Origin: CAIYHK01 sp964638795
GTDB lineage: Bacteria > Actinomycetota > Acidimicrobiia > Acidimicrobiales > Ilumatobacteraceae
Length of the DNA stretch: 14,154 nucleotides
Assembly: GCA_964638795.1 (NCBI GenBank)
Contig: CAZXAX010000044.1
Coordinates: 1 to 14,154 of the forward strand
Direction: 5' to 3'
Both the position numbers and the translations under genes were made by a program. A model generated the notes under the pieces. The model was not told where the DNA came from. It made no database searches and worked only from the letters and a program-made list of their open reading frames with translations. Position 1 is the first letter of the stretch, and each line of letters starts with the position of its first letter. Of this stretch, positions 6,667-14,154 are shown piece after piece.

Positions 6667-8745
6667 ATGAAATCAAAATTCAAAGCAGCCCTCATGGTTG
6701 CCGCAGCTTCGGTTGCGGTAACCACGGTGGCTCCCATGATTGCCAATGCTGCGGGCGTGCGGTCAGGTGCAAGCCTGCTGACCAGTGAAACAGCTCCGGA
6801 CGCGGCAATTGAAAACTTCAAGGTATCAAGCAACGGTGAGTGGGGCGTGTTTTCATCCGACGCCACGAACCTCGTGGCCGACGACACCAACGATGCGACT
6901 GATGTGTTTGTTGTGAAAATGAGTACCGGTGCAGTCACACGACTGAGCGTCTATCCAGACGGTTCAGAGGGGCTCGCTGGAAACAACTCTTTGCTCCCAG
7001 CGATCTGTGGCACTGGACGAATTGTTGCTTTCCAGACACTCGAAGACTTTGATCTCGAGAACGACTACAACAGTGCACAGGACATCTACTGGGTGGATCG
7101 TGACGCTGATGAAGACGGCACTTACGATGAGTACAACCAAGATGGTGGCGTCACGATGAGCCGTGCAAGCATTGGAACAAACTTCGACGAAGTTTACGAC
7201 GCCGCACAGAATGCTGCGATCAGTGACAACTGCGCATGGATCGCCTACGACACATCTGACATCCTCGAAGCCGGAGACGTTAATAGTGAAATTGACGTGT
7301 ATGCGCACTCGACAGTTGACGGTACCAACGTTCTCATTTCGGCGAGTCTTGCTGCGGGAGGCGAAGGCGGTGGCGGAGAGCTACCAGTTCTGAGTTCAAC
7401 CGGTAAGTTCATCTCTTTTATCGCTACTGGTACCGATGTAGTTGAAGCATCGGGTGGAAAATCTGGTGTTGTCTTAATCGATCGTGATTCGGACAGCGAT
7501 GACATTTTTGATGAATCAGGTGCAGTTGCACGCGAATACGTCTCAAAAAGCACTTCAGGAACTGTGAGTAATGGAACAACAGATCGTTCCACTCCGCCTG
7601 CGATGACATCAGATGCAACATGTGTGGCATTCAAAATGACCAACGCAAACGATCTTGATGACAGCGCAGTAGCGAGCAATGCGATCTACCTGCGGAATCG
7701 AAATACCGGGACCACTGAGATAGTGAGCGTTAATGACGGACTTGCAGCAACCGAGGTTTCAAACCCGGCTATCTCAAGTGACTGTCGCTTCGTGACCTTC
7801 GATTCGGGTGATACGGATTTTGTGCTGGGAGACAGCAATGCGAAGCGCGATGTGTTCGTTCGCGACCTAGCCTTGGACTTCACGGCGCTTGTAAGCGTGA
7901 GTTCCGACGGCACTCAGACAACCGATGATTCGACGAATGCGGCAGTTGGTCTCAACGACGGGCTACCAGAAATCTTCCTCCTGAACCAGAGTGCAGTGGC
8001 TGGGTCAACTGGAACGTTTACGTATGCAGCTCCAATAAAGGTCCAGCTGACGGAAGTTGCAACCAATGCGCTAACTGTACGTAAAGGCGCTGGTGCTGTT
8101 GCGGCCGCCAATGGATCATTTGTTACAGATTCCGTTCTGAACATTCGACACGTAGTATCTGGCATCCTTGGTACTAGCACGCTGACAACGCAAAAGAGCG
8201 TGGCATCGGCAAAAGCCGCGCCAGGTGCATGGGCCACGGAAAAGACTGCATCAGTCACTCCTACCAATGGTTTGTTTACCGCCCAGACGAAGAGCGGAAT
8301 CACGATTGCTAAGGGCCAGACTCTCTGCTTCCGATCAAGCGTGGTTTCGGGTTCATTGAACGATGTAAGCGATGCGACTTGTGTGGCACGTCCACTCGAC
8401 ATGACATCCACTCTGATCCAGCGCTCGACTGGCGCTCTTGCTTGGACCAAGGTGGGCGAGACCTACAGAACCAAAGCCAAAAATGCGAAACTGACCATGA
8501 CAGGTGTAACGGGTCGCAAGTTTGTTCTTGTTGCCACAAAGTGCAATGGCTGCGGAACTGTGCAGGTGAAATTGGGAACCAAGACGTTCAACATCAACCT
8601 CCAAGCGAGCTCAACTCAGAACAACGTGTTGATCCCGGTCAACTTCACCGGCGTTTCCAGCAACATCACGGGAACACTCACTGTGACCGTGACTTCCACC
8701 AACAAGTTTGTAACAATCGGTGGAATCGGAATCGCTCGTTACTAA
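6667..8745 (+). CDS. Secreted six-bladed PD40/TolB-like propeller protein
   Basis: The 692-residue protein starts with a Sec signal peptide (1-28, ending ANA). Six PD40-type blades follow at about 53-95, 110-167, 184-225, 240-293, 310-354 and 367-410; blade one (SSNGEWGVFSSDATNLVADD then DVFVV) and blade six are closest to the consensus. Two Asp-rich loops, DRDADEDGTYDE (144-155) and DRDSDSDDIFDE (272-283), look like calcium-binding loops. Residues 440-692 form a separate all-beta region ending in a domain with CNGCG (626-630) and a final IGGIGIARY strand. There is no anchor or catalytic motif, so a binding or scaffolding role outside the cell is the safest description. It lies 21 bases after the soluble PstS-like gene and probably shares its transcript. 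Its ribosome binding site is weak (GGACGGGAC, about eight bases upstream). Confidence 0.72.
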   Translation: MKSKFKAALMVAAASVAVTTVAPMIANAAGVRSGASLLTSETAPDAAIENFKVSSNGEWGVFSSDATNLVADDTNDATDVFVVKMSTGAVTRLSVYPDGSEGLAGNNSLLPAICGTGRIVAFQTLEDFDLENDYNSAQDIYWVDRDADEDGTYDEYNQDGGVTMSRASIGTNFDEVYDAAQNAAISDNCAWIAYDTSDILEAGDVNSEIDVYAHSTVDGTNVLISASLAAGGEGGGGELPVLSSTGKFISFIATGTDVVEASGGKSGVVLIDRDSDSDDIFDESGAVAREYVSKSTSGTVSNGTTDRSTPPAMTSDATCVAFKMTNANDLDDSAVASNAIYLRNRNTGTTEIVSVNDGLAATEVSNPAISSDCRFVTFDSGDTDFVLGDSNAKRDVFVRDLALDFTALVSVSSDGTQTTDDSTNAAVGLNDGLPEIFLLNQSAVAGSTGTFTYAAPIKVQLTEVATNALTVRKGAGAVAAANGSFVTDSVLNIRHVVSGILGTSTLTTQKSVASAKAAPGAWATEKTASVTPTNGLFTAQTKSGITIAKGQTLCFRSSVVSGSLNDVSDATCVARPLDMTSTLIQRSTGALAWTKVGETYRTKAKNAKLTMTGVTGRKFVLVATKCNGCGTVQVKLGTKTFNINLQASSTQNNVLIPVNFTGVSSNITGTLTVTVTSTNKFVTIGGIGIARY

Positions 8746-8758
8746 GAACAACTAAAGA

Positions 8759-8775
8759 CGCGCGACCTCAGCGCG
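8759..8775. repeat. Short GC-rich inverted repeat before the terminator
   Basis: CGCGC (8759-8763) and GCGCG (8771-8775) pair around a seven-base loop, 13 bases after the propeller stop codon. There is no T-run directly after it. It may stabilise the 3' end of the transcript, or may be chance. Confidence 0.3.
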
Positions 8776-8781
8776 AATTAG

Positions 8782-8817
8782 AAGGGTCTCCTGGCTATTT
8801 GCTGGGAGACCCTTTTT
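8782..8817 (+). terminator. Rho-independent terminator after the propeller gene
   Basis: AAGGGTCTCC (8782-8791) pairs perfectly with GGAGACCCTT (8805-8814) around a 13-base loop, and T's run on through 8817. It ends the rightward phosphate-related transcript. On the minus strand the stem lies just past the TAA (8821 to 8819) of the exporter permease. It may therefore also stop the convergent operon, although the T-run on that side (TTCTAATT) is weaker. Confidence 0.88.
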
Positions 8818-8818
8818 G

Positions 8819-10006
8819 TTATCCGAGACGGAGTGTTTCTAATGGCTCGAGCTTTGCTGCACGCGATGAGGGATAAAGGCCAGCGGCAATTGATATGAAG
8901 ATCGCAAGTGCGATTCCAGCAGCTGGCAGCCATGAAGCGAGCACAAAAACCCAACCTGCAATCCAAACCCCTACCCCGATCGCAGCAATTCCCAGCAACA
9001 CACCGAGGATCCCACCGAACAGGCCGACAATTAGTGATTCAAGAAGGAACTGGGCGGCAATGATGCTGCGTGAATGCCCGAGAGCACGACGTATACCAAT
9101 TTCCGCTGAGCGCTGAATCACCGAGATAGACATCACGTTGGCAATGCCAAGAGCACCGACGATTATTGCCAGAAGACCCATTGAAATCACGATCATCTGC
9201 AGCTGCCGATCGCTCTGTGCGGCGAGTTCGAGTGCTGCGGCTTTAATCTCAGTTTGAACTTCCTGTGGGCCACCAAGGCTGATCGCGATCTTCAACGCAT
9301 CGGCTGCCTCTGATTCGGCACCATTAGCTGTGCGCACATAAACCTTGTTGGGTTCAATGTCGTTTGGAACGAAATCCTTGTCGGCAGCTTTGGTGCTGAT
9401 GAACACCGCATTATCAAACGCGGGTTCAAGTTCAATCTTGTTGATCACGCCCACCACGGCGTACTTGTAGCCGTTGAGTTCAATCGTGCGCATCTCGCCG
9501 GGTAGGTAGTTGAACTCGCGAGCTAGGCCGATACCGATTACTGCTGCTCGGCTCAGCGTGTCGGTGTCGAATTCATTGATCCACCGACCACTTACTAGCG
9601 GTACCTCAAGCACTTCGGGAAGCTTGGTGTCCGTCGCTACAACTGGAATCGGAACAGTTTCAAATTTCTCTCTCGCACGCTCGTACGGGAGCACGATCAC
9701 ATTTTGCAACTGAGTGATAGCTGACACCTTCTCCACGCTGCGGACTCCGAGCGCACGGTCGGCAGCGTCCGGAGGAAGAGTCGGGTCTTGCTGGCCTACG
9801 GAACTTTGAGCTGACACCAAAATCAGGTTGGTGCCAAGCTCACGCACTTTCTTTTTAAGGTCACCTTTGGCGCTGTCGGTTAGACCAACGGCAGCGATGA
9901 TCGCGCCAACACCAATCATTGGCCCGAGCATCAATAACAGTGTCCTCGTCTTACGGGCAAACAAGCCACTGATGGCCACGCCAAATAGGTCACGGAACTT
10001 CGCCAT
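8819..10006 (-). CDS. MacB-like ABC transporter permease (FtsX family)
   Basis: This is the membrane subunit of a MacAB-type exporter, which moves substrates outward by mechanotransmission rather than through a classical channel. The 395-residue protein has the expected plan: one membrane segment at about 22-44, a large extracellular MacB_PCD domain at about 45-265, then three segments at about 273-295, 320-350 and 355-380. The FtsX core is recognisable in GLLAIIVGALGIANVM, SVIQRSAEIGIRRALGHSRS and the closing GLYPSSRAAKLEPLETLRLG. The ATPase domain is encoded separately, as is usual outside proteobacterial MacB. It starts with ATG overlapping the TGA of the ATPase gene by one base (TGATG), and is the last gene of the operon. 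The substrate cannot be deduced. Confidence 0.9.
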   Translation of the reverse strand: MAKFRDLFGVAISGLFARKTRTLLLMLGPMIGVGAIIAAVGLTDSAKGDLKKKVRELGTNLILVSAQSSVGQQDPTLPPDAADRALGVRSVEKVSAITQLQNVIVLPYERAREKFETVPIPVVATDTKLPEVLEVPLVSGRWINEFDTDTLSRAAVIGIGLAREFNYLPGEMRTIELNGYKYAVVGVINKIELEPAFDNAVFISTKAADKDFVPNDIEPNKVYVRTANGAESEAADALKIAISLGGPQEVQTEIKAAALELAAQSDRQLQMIVISMGLLAIIVGALGIANVMSISVIQRSAEIGIRRALGHSRSIIAAQFLLESLIVGLFGGILGVLLGIAAIGVGVWIAGWVFVLASWLPAAGIALAIFISIAAGLYPSSRAAKLEPLETLRLG

Positions 10007-10704
10007 CAGAAAACCACGTTCTTGCGTTCGTCAGAAATGATCTTGCCGTCTCGCATTGAAACCTTGCGGTCGGTGGTGTCAGCTACACCGAGATCGTGGG
10101 TGACCAGAATGATTGCCCGCTCTGGAGACACGAGTTCCGTAAACAGCTCCATGACCATCGCCGCATTGCGGGTGTCAAGCGCTCCGGTGGGTTCGTCACC
10201 GAGAAGAATTCGCGGTTCGGTTACCAAAGCACGTGCGAGAGCCACGCGTTGTTGTTCACCACCGGAGAGTTGAACAGGCCTGTGATCGGCGCGTGGCGCG
10301 AGCCCAACTTTTGACAGGGCATCCATGGCACGTTCGTGGCGCTCTGACTTACTAAAGCCACGGTAGAGGAGAGCAGTCTCCACATTGCCAAGCGCATCAA
10401 GATGTGGAATCAGATGAAACTGTTGAAACACAAAACCTATGGTGCGACCACGAACTTCCGTGCGTCCCGCATCGTTCATCGATGTGATCTCCTCGCCACC
10501 AACCGTTATTGTCCCCGACGAGGGCACGTCTAAGCAGCCAAGGAGTCCAAGCATGGTGGACTTGCCTGAGCCCGAAGGCCCCACGATTGAAATGAAGTCG
10601 CCAGCGAAGACGCTTAGGGACACGCGATCCAGGGCGTAGACAGCCGCGTCACCTTCACCATATATACGGGATACATCCCGTAGTTCCATCAGGACTTCAG
10701 ACAT
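10006..10704 (-). CDS. MacB/LolD-type ABC transporter ATP-binding protein
   Basis: This is the cytoplasmic ATPase of the exporter. All core motifs are intact in 232 residues: Walker A GPSGSGKST (42-50), Q-loop FVFQQFHLIP (91-100), signature LSGGEQQR (146-153), Walker B RILLGDEPTGALD (165-177) with catalytic Glu171, and the H-loop His203 in LVTHD. The FVFQQFHLIPHLDALGNVE stretch is typical of the LolD/MacB/FtsE branch that partners with FtsX-fold permeases. It lies 12 bases after the adaptor gene and overlaps the permease gene by one base, so all three are likely co-translated. The start at 10704 has no strong ribosome binding site, and ATG 10689 would shorten the protein by five residues. Confidence 0.95.
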   Translation of the reverse strand: MSEVLMELRDVSRIYGEGDAAVYALDRVSLSVFAGDFISIVGPSGSGKSTMLGLLGCLDVPSSGTITVGGEEITSMNDAGRTEVRGRTIGFVFQQFHLIPHLDALGNVETALLYRGFSKSERHERAMDALSKVGLAPRADHRPVQLSGGEQQRVALARALVTEPRILLGDEPTGALDTRNAAMVMELFTELVSPERAIILVTHDLGVADTTDRKVSMRDGKIISDERKNVVF

Positions 10705-10716
10705 TGAATGTTCTGC

Positions 10717-12945
10717 TCAATCACTTGCTGCGATATCAGCCGATGGGTCGACATCAATGACAACGAGTTCGTCGCCTTTTAGGCCACTGATGATCTCGGC
10801 CCACTCACCATCAATCAATCCGATCTCAACCTTGACGCGAGTGAGCTTGCCTTCATCAGTAACTACGCGGACTTCGTCACCATCGGCGGCACGCAGCACG
10901 GCCGCTACGGGTACGGCAAGGACATTCTCTTTGAGTTGAAGAATGACATCAATAGAAACTTTGGCGCCGTCTACGGACTCAAGATTTGAGTTGACACTTA
11001 CTTTGCCTTCGTAGAAAGAGTTGCCCGTTTCATCCACTGTTGGCGTGTCATCAAGTTGAGCAACAACACCTTCAAGAATTGTCTCACCAGAATTAAAATT
11101 GACCTTCGCGGCCTGATTTACTGCAAGCTTGGCCCGATCAGTAGGGCTCACATTCATCACAACTGTGAACTCTGGCTCGGTGAGGTTGAACAAAGTTGTG
11201 CCCTGCAGGACGAATTCTCCGGACTTAACTTCAATTGAACCGATACGTGATGGCCAATTAGCTACCAGCATGTCGCTGGGTTGGAAGATCACACCATTCT
11301 TTAAAGTGCTGATGGTTACCGTTACGGACCGTGCTCCAGCAGGTATCACAACCACACCACTTAGAACCTTGTAGTCCACACCTGGTTGGGCAGATCCACT
11401 CAGGTTGTACGAAACAGAGGTGTCTTCGGAAAGGTTTGCGTCGGCTGAGATAGTGAAAGTGGCTGAACCACCTTTGGGAATGAGGCCACCACCACTGATT
11501 GTTAGCTCAGGAAGATCACGCGAGGAAATAACAACACTTGCACTATTGCGTGTGCCGATCTCGTACAGCTGATCTGCGGCTGACAAAGTCGGATCGGCAA
11601 CAAGAGTGACAATGAGAGTCTCATCAATTTCTACTTTGTTATCCACTCTGACGTTGACATTGAATGTTGTGCTTGTGCTGTCGGCTGGGATTTGTAGGTC
11701 ATCTTGATCAATCCGTACGTAATCAATGCCAGCTGAAGTAGTGCCGGAGACACTCACATAAAAATCAAGCGGCTGATTTGATTCAACACTGGTGTTAACA
11801 GTGAAGCTCAACTGGCCGCCCTCATCTACCCGTGAAGCGGAGGCCTGGATACTGAGTACGCGCCGAAGATCACCGCCATTTTCGGGAATTACAACACGTG
11901 CTGAAGTTGAATTACCAAGTGTGTAAGCCTCGTTTGAGCTGCCAACTGATTGCTGCTGAATTGCAACCTCGATATCTTCCTCATCTTCAATGACTCGATC
12001 GGTAAAAACCGAGCGGGTGATGGTGACGGAAGTTTGGCCCGCAGGAATAACTATTGAATCTCGAATCTGGTTGTAGTCGTCGCCACGTGATGAGTCTGTA
12101 CGTGCGCCACCAGTAGCCGATCCCTGAATCTGCAGGTTGACGGTTAAGTCCGCCGATGGTGCGGGATCCGCTGTAATGGTCCACGTGACGGATCCGCCCT
12201 CGATAACACTCGACGTACTTGAAGTGATATTGATGACTGGAGCCGCGGTCATCGTGCGCATGCCAACGGCGATGCCCGAAGGCTCAGCCCAAGAGTTACT
12301 TGAAGTGCTTGATGCTGCTGGAGTAATCACATAAGCAATTGAGTTGTAACTTCCAATCGAATACCCGGCTTGGTTTTGGCCAAGAGACACAGTGATGGTT
12401 TTTTCATCGGACGGCACGGCGGCGGGGTAGTCGTGAATCTGTTGCCACTGCGCAAGAGCCGCCCGTGTTTCTTCGGTGTAGAGATCATCAGCGCGCGTGA
12501 GGATCGTGCCCGCGGATACGAGTATTCGCTCAAGCTGGGTCACATCCGGCCCGACATCACCAACGTCAAGCGACCGGTAGAACGCAAATTCACCAGGGAC
12601 AGCAACTGAAGCGCGTCCATTGAGTGAGAAAATTGTGTCACCCACATTCACGGTGTCGCCGTCTTCAACTGCGACATCACTGATTTGCCCGTCAACTGGC
12701 GAGTTGATTTTCTTGGTCTCGTCACGGCGTACTTCTCCAGAAACATTGAGGATGTCCTCAAGTGATCTCTTCTCGACAGAACGAGGGATAATCAACAAAT
12801 CATTGGTGCCCCCACCGGACTCACCGCCAAGTGATTTCCCGACCAGTACTGCGGCCACCAATACGACAAGAGCAGCAACAGCCGCTAATACTTTCTTGCC
12901 TCCGATACCAGGAATGGAGATTTTGTTAATTGAAGGTAGTTTCAT
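10717..12945 (-). CDS. Membrane fusion adaptor with peptidoglycan-binding and Calx-beta domains
   Basis: This is the MacA/HlyD-like partner of the exporter, anchored by a membrane segment (about 17-37). The 742 residues fold as an adaptor opened in the middle. The first half of the lipoyl-like domain (about 70-112, SPVDGQISDVAVEDGDTVNV) is followed by a peptidoglycan-binding type 1 domain (about 124-176). Three Calx-beta-like repeats come next (about 236-355, 362-475 and 478-548). The second lipoyl half (about 551-590) and a beta-barrel/membrane-proximal region (590-735, with VLAVPVAAVLR) complete the adaptor. The repeats show the usual pairs of elements: EGG near the start, then a D-Y turn, IPAG or IPAD, and an acidic E-D/DE strand; the third repeat lacks the acidic end. 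Typical MacA is about 370 residues. The gene is three bases from the lipoprotein gene and 12 from the ATPase gene. Confidence 0.85.
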   Translation of the reverse strand: MKLPSINKISIPGIGGKKVLAAVAALVVLVAAVLVGKSLGGESGGGTNDLLIIPRSVEKRSLEDILNVSGEVRRDETKKINSPVDGQISDVAVEDGDTVNVGDTIFSLNGRASVAVPGEFAFYRSLDVGDVGPDVTQLERILVSAGTILTRADDLYTEETRAALAQWQQIHDYPAAVPSDEKTITVSLGQNQAGYSIGSYNSIAYVITPAASSTSSNSWAEPSGIAVGMRTMTAAPVINITSSTSSVIEGGSVTWTITADPAPSADLTVNLQIQGSATGGARTDSSRGDDYNQIRDSIVIPAGQTSVTITRSVFTDRVIEDEEDIEVAIQQQSVGSSNEAYTLGNSTSARVVIPENGGDLRRVLSIQASASRVDEGGQLSFTVNTSVESNQPLDFYVSVSGTTSAGIDYVRIDQDDLQIPADSTSTTFNVNVRVDNKVEIDETLIVTLVADPTLSAADQLYEIGTRNSASVVISSRDLPELTISGGGLIPKGGSATFTISADANLSEDTSVSYNLSGSAQPGVDYKVLSGVVVIPAGARSVTVTISTLKNGVIFQPSDMLVANWPSRIGSIEVKSGEFVLQGTTLFNLTEPEFTVVMNVSPTDRAKLAVNQAAKVNFNSGETILEGVVAQLDDTPTVDETGNSFYEGKVSVNSNLESVDGAKVSIDVILQLKENVLAVPVAAVLRAADGDEVRVVTDEGKLTRVKVEIGLIDGEWAEIISGLKGDELVVIDVDPSADIAASD

Positions 12946-12948
12946 GTC

Positions 12949-13581
12949 CTACTCGCTGTTGATTCCGGTTTCAGTAATGCACTGTTCGATGTCACGATCG
13001 TTGATTCCGCCATCTGGAGAAGCAAATACCCGTGGCTGAATTATTCCGTTGTCGCCAACGGTGGTCTCCACGGTCCAGCCACGCTTCTTGAGACAATCAG
13101 AGATCTTCTTGAAGTCTTCATTTCGCTCCTGCACCTCAGCTGGAGTGAGCTTCGCTTGTGCTTCTTGGGATGCGCGCAAAGCACCAAGGATGTCACTTCG
13201 CGCGGCACATTTTTGCAGCGACGCTACGTAGGCAGAGTCCTGCAGTGCTGGGTTGTTTGGATCTTGGAGGTTTCCCTCAATCTTGTATCCATCTGCTGTC
13301 AAGCAGTCAGTGAATTTTTGGTATGCGGAGAACAGTTTCACTTCTGGCGGACGATTGTCTTCATTTAATGGAATGGTTGTGCCCGACGCATCGCCGTCAG
13401 TGGAGACTTCTCCAGTTGCGGCTTTTGCAGCCGCGACTTCTTCGGGAGTCATTACCTGGACGTCATCGGCCCCGCGTATCACGAGTCGAGTGGTCGGAGA
13501 ACTACCGCTACAGCTAGTGGACACAAGGGCAATGGCCCCAACAAGCCCAATAATTACGCTCTGTTTCCCCCTCAAGAACAC
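12949..13581 (-). CDS. Putative lipoprotein with duplicated Cys motif, exporter-associated
   Basis: This is the first gene of the exporter operon. The 210-residue product has a hydrophobic N-terminus (about 8-23) and a possible lipobox ending at Cys24 (LVSTSC). That lipobox is imperfect, with Ser rather than Leu at -3. A flexible Ser/Thr/Glu-rich stretch follows. The rest seems to be an old internal duplication: F-T-D-C-L-x3-G-Y (90-99) with a later LQKC (C125), and K-I-S-D-C-L-x3-G-W (159-169) with a later IEQC (C201). Each half could hold one disulfide. I do not recognise a named family. Its position suggests an accessory or substrate-binding component of the exporter (inference). The start is GTG; a stop codon three codons upstream excludes longer versions, and no strong ribosome binding site is visible. 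Confidence 0.75.
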   Translation of the reverse strand: MFLRGKQSVIIGLVGAIALVSTSCSGSSPTTRLVIRGADDVQVMTPEEVAAAKAATGEVSTDGDASGTTIPLNEDNRPPEVKLFSAYQKFTDCLTADGYKIEGNLQDPNNPALQDSAYVASLQKCAARSDILGALRASQEAQAKLTPAEVQERNEDFKKISDCLKKRGWTVETTVGDNGIIQPRVFASPDGGINDRDIEQCITETGINSE

Positions 13582-13636
13582 CCAATAAGGCTACTTCAGG
13601 GTCGTTAGTGGCCAGCCTCGGAATGCACTTCTTTGG
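13582..13636. promoter_or_regulatory. Divergent promoter region between exporter operon and TetR gene
   Basis: These 55 bases separate the two divergent start codons and must contain both promoters, or parts of them. TetR-family proteins commonly bind such gaps. The only small palindrome I see is TGGCCA at 13609-13614, flanked by GGCT (13589-13592) and AGCC (13613-13616). No confident operator or -10/-35 pair was found. Confidence 0.35.
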
Positions 13637-14154
13637 ATGAATCCAACTAATTTTCTCTTAGTGAAATACAAGGGTGACGAAACCACTCGGGACTACCTCC
13701 TGCGACTTGCCATTGAGGCAATTGAGCAAGGCGGAGAAGCCGCAGTGAAAGCCAAGGAAATCTGCCGTGAAGCGGACATCGCGGTCACCTCCTTGTACCA
13801 CTACTTCGGAAGTCGCGATGGGCTGGTTTCTGAGGCGCAGGCAAAGCGTTACACGGATTCCATCCAGGACGTTTTTCATCTTTGGGACAGTGGTGTTAGG
13901 TCGTGCAATTCAAAGGAAGACTTCAAGGCGCTGCTTGAGCAAATGCTTGATTACGTGATGCGTCCAGAACGAGCCCATGCCCGCATGGTGCGCCTAAATG
14001 TGCTTGGTTCTTCCTACGCGCGCCCGGCATTGCGAGCTGCGATTATGGATGCCCAAGAAAAAGTCTTTGACGCACAAGTGACCACTCTTGACTATGCGCG
14101 GGAACAAGGCTGGATCCGTCCAGAGATTGATGCAAAAGCTGTCAGCGCATGGCA
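13637..14154 (+). CDS. TetR-family transcriptional regulator (partial, runs off the right edge)
   Basis: The frame opens at the ATG (13637) and stays open to the window end, giving 172 complete codons. The N-terminal helix-turn-helix is typical of TetR: TRDYLLRLAIEAIEQGG (17-33), KAKEICREADIAVTSLYHYF (38-57) and GSRDGLVSEA. VTSLYHYF is the hallmark recognition-helix region. The rest should be the ligand-binding and dimerisation domain, with its end missing. It is divergent from the lipoprotein-adaptor-ATPase-permease operon with only 55 bases between, so it most likely represses that exporter. The ligand is unknown. A GTG at 13661 is an alternative start eight codons later. No strong ribosome binding site precedes either. 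An in-frame stop at 13586-13588 bounds the frame upstream. Confidence 0.88.
   Translation, partial: MNPTNFLLVKYKGDETTRDYLLRLAIEAIEQGGEAAVKAKEICREADIAVTSLYHYFGSRDGLVSEAQAKRYTDSIQDVFHLWDSGVRSCNSKEDFKALLEQMLDYVMRPERAHARMVRLNVLGSSYARPALRAAIMDAQEKVFDAQVTTLDYAREQGWIRPEIDAKAVSAW

Noticed and set aside
7914..8450. Long minus-strand frame inside the propeller gene
   Set aside because: The plus-strand frame has a signal peptide, propeller blades and a matching terminator; the antisense frame shows no such feature.
12620..13039. Ser/Thr-rich open frame opposite the adaptor and lipoprotein genes
   Set aside because: It spans two real genes on the other strand, has no ribosome binding site and no recognisable domain.

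Overview
The window reads as a chromosomal piece of a high-to-moderate GC actinobacterium. The class Acidimicrobiia (for example the freshwater or marine Ilumatobacteraceae) is my best guess, from protein style alone: secreted substrate-binding proteins with Thr/Ser-rich stalks, a sortase-like gene, PD40 propellers, and a MacB-type exporter with a peptidoglycan-binding adaptor. No taxonomic marker gene is present. I see no rRNA, tRNA, CRISPR array, insertion sequence or integrase. Coding density is very high and every gap between genes is short (the longest, at 2188-2320 and 5020-5142, are about 125 to 135 bases).

Left part (1-8745): a phosphate-acquisition locus. On the minus strand, pstC, pstA and the first nine codons of the next gene (almost certainly pstB) form a tightly packed operon leaving the window at its left edge. 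Divergently, on the plus strand, come four genes. The first is a membrane-tethered PstS-like binding protein with an extra N-terminal neocarzinostatin-like domain and a Thr-rich stalk. The second is a sortase-fold membrane protein that overlaps it by 4 bases and lacks both the catalytic His and the catalytic Cys. The third is another, soluble PstS-like binding protein. The fourth is a secreted six-bladed PD40 propeller protein. Two arrays of 11-base-phased direct repeats resembling actinobacterial PHO boxes lie upstream of pstC (reading leftward) and upstream of the soluble PstS-like gene (reading rightward). This suggests that both arms are induced by phosphate limitation. A strong hairpin terminator at 8782-8817 closes this region.

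Right part (8819-14154): a MacAB-like export operon on the minus strand, in the order lipoprotein, membrane fusion adaptor, ATPase, permease, and a divergent TetR-family regulator that runs off the right edge. The adaptor is unusual: its lipoyl-like domain is split by a peptidoglycan-binding domain plus three Calx-beta-like repeats. The lipoprotein carries two duplicated Cys-containing segments. The TetR gene probably controls the exporter from the 55-base divergent gap.

Most notable are the catalytically dead sortase paired with a candidate surface protein that has the architecture, but not the motif, of a sortase substrate; the Calx-beta-bearing adaptor; and the paired cysteines in the propeller. 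All functional statements come from motif reading by eye and need profile searches to confirm.
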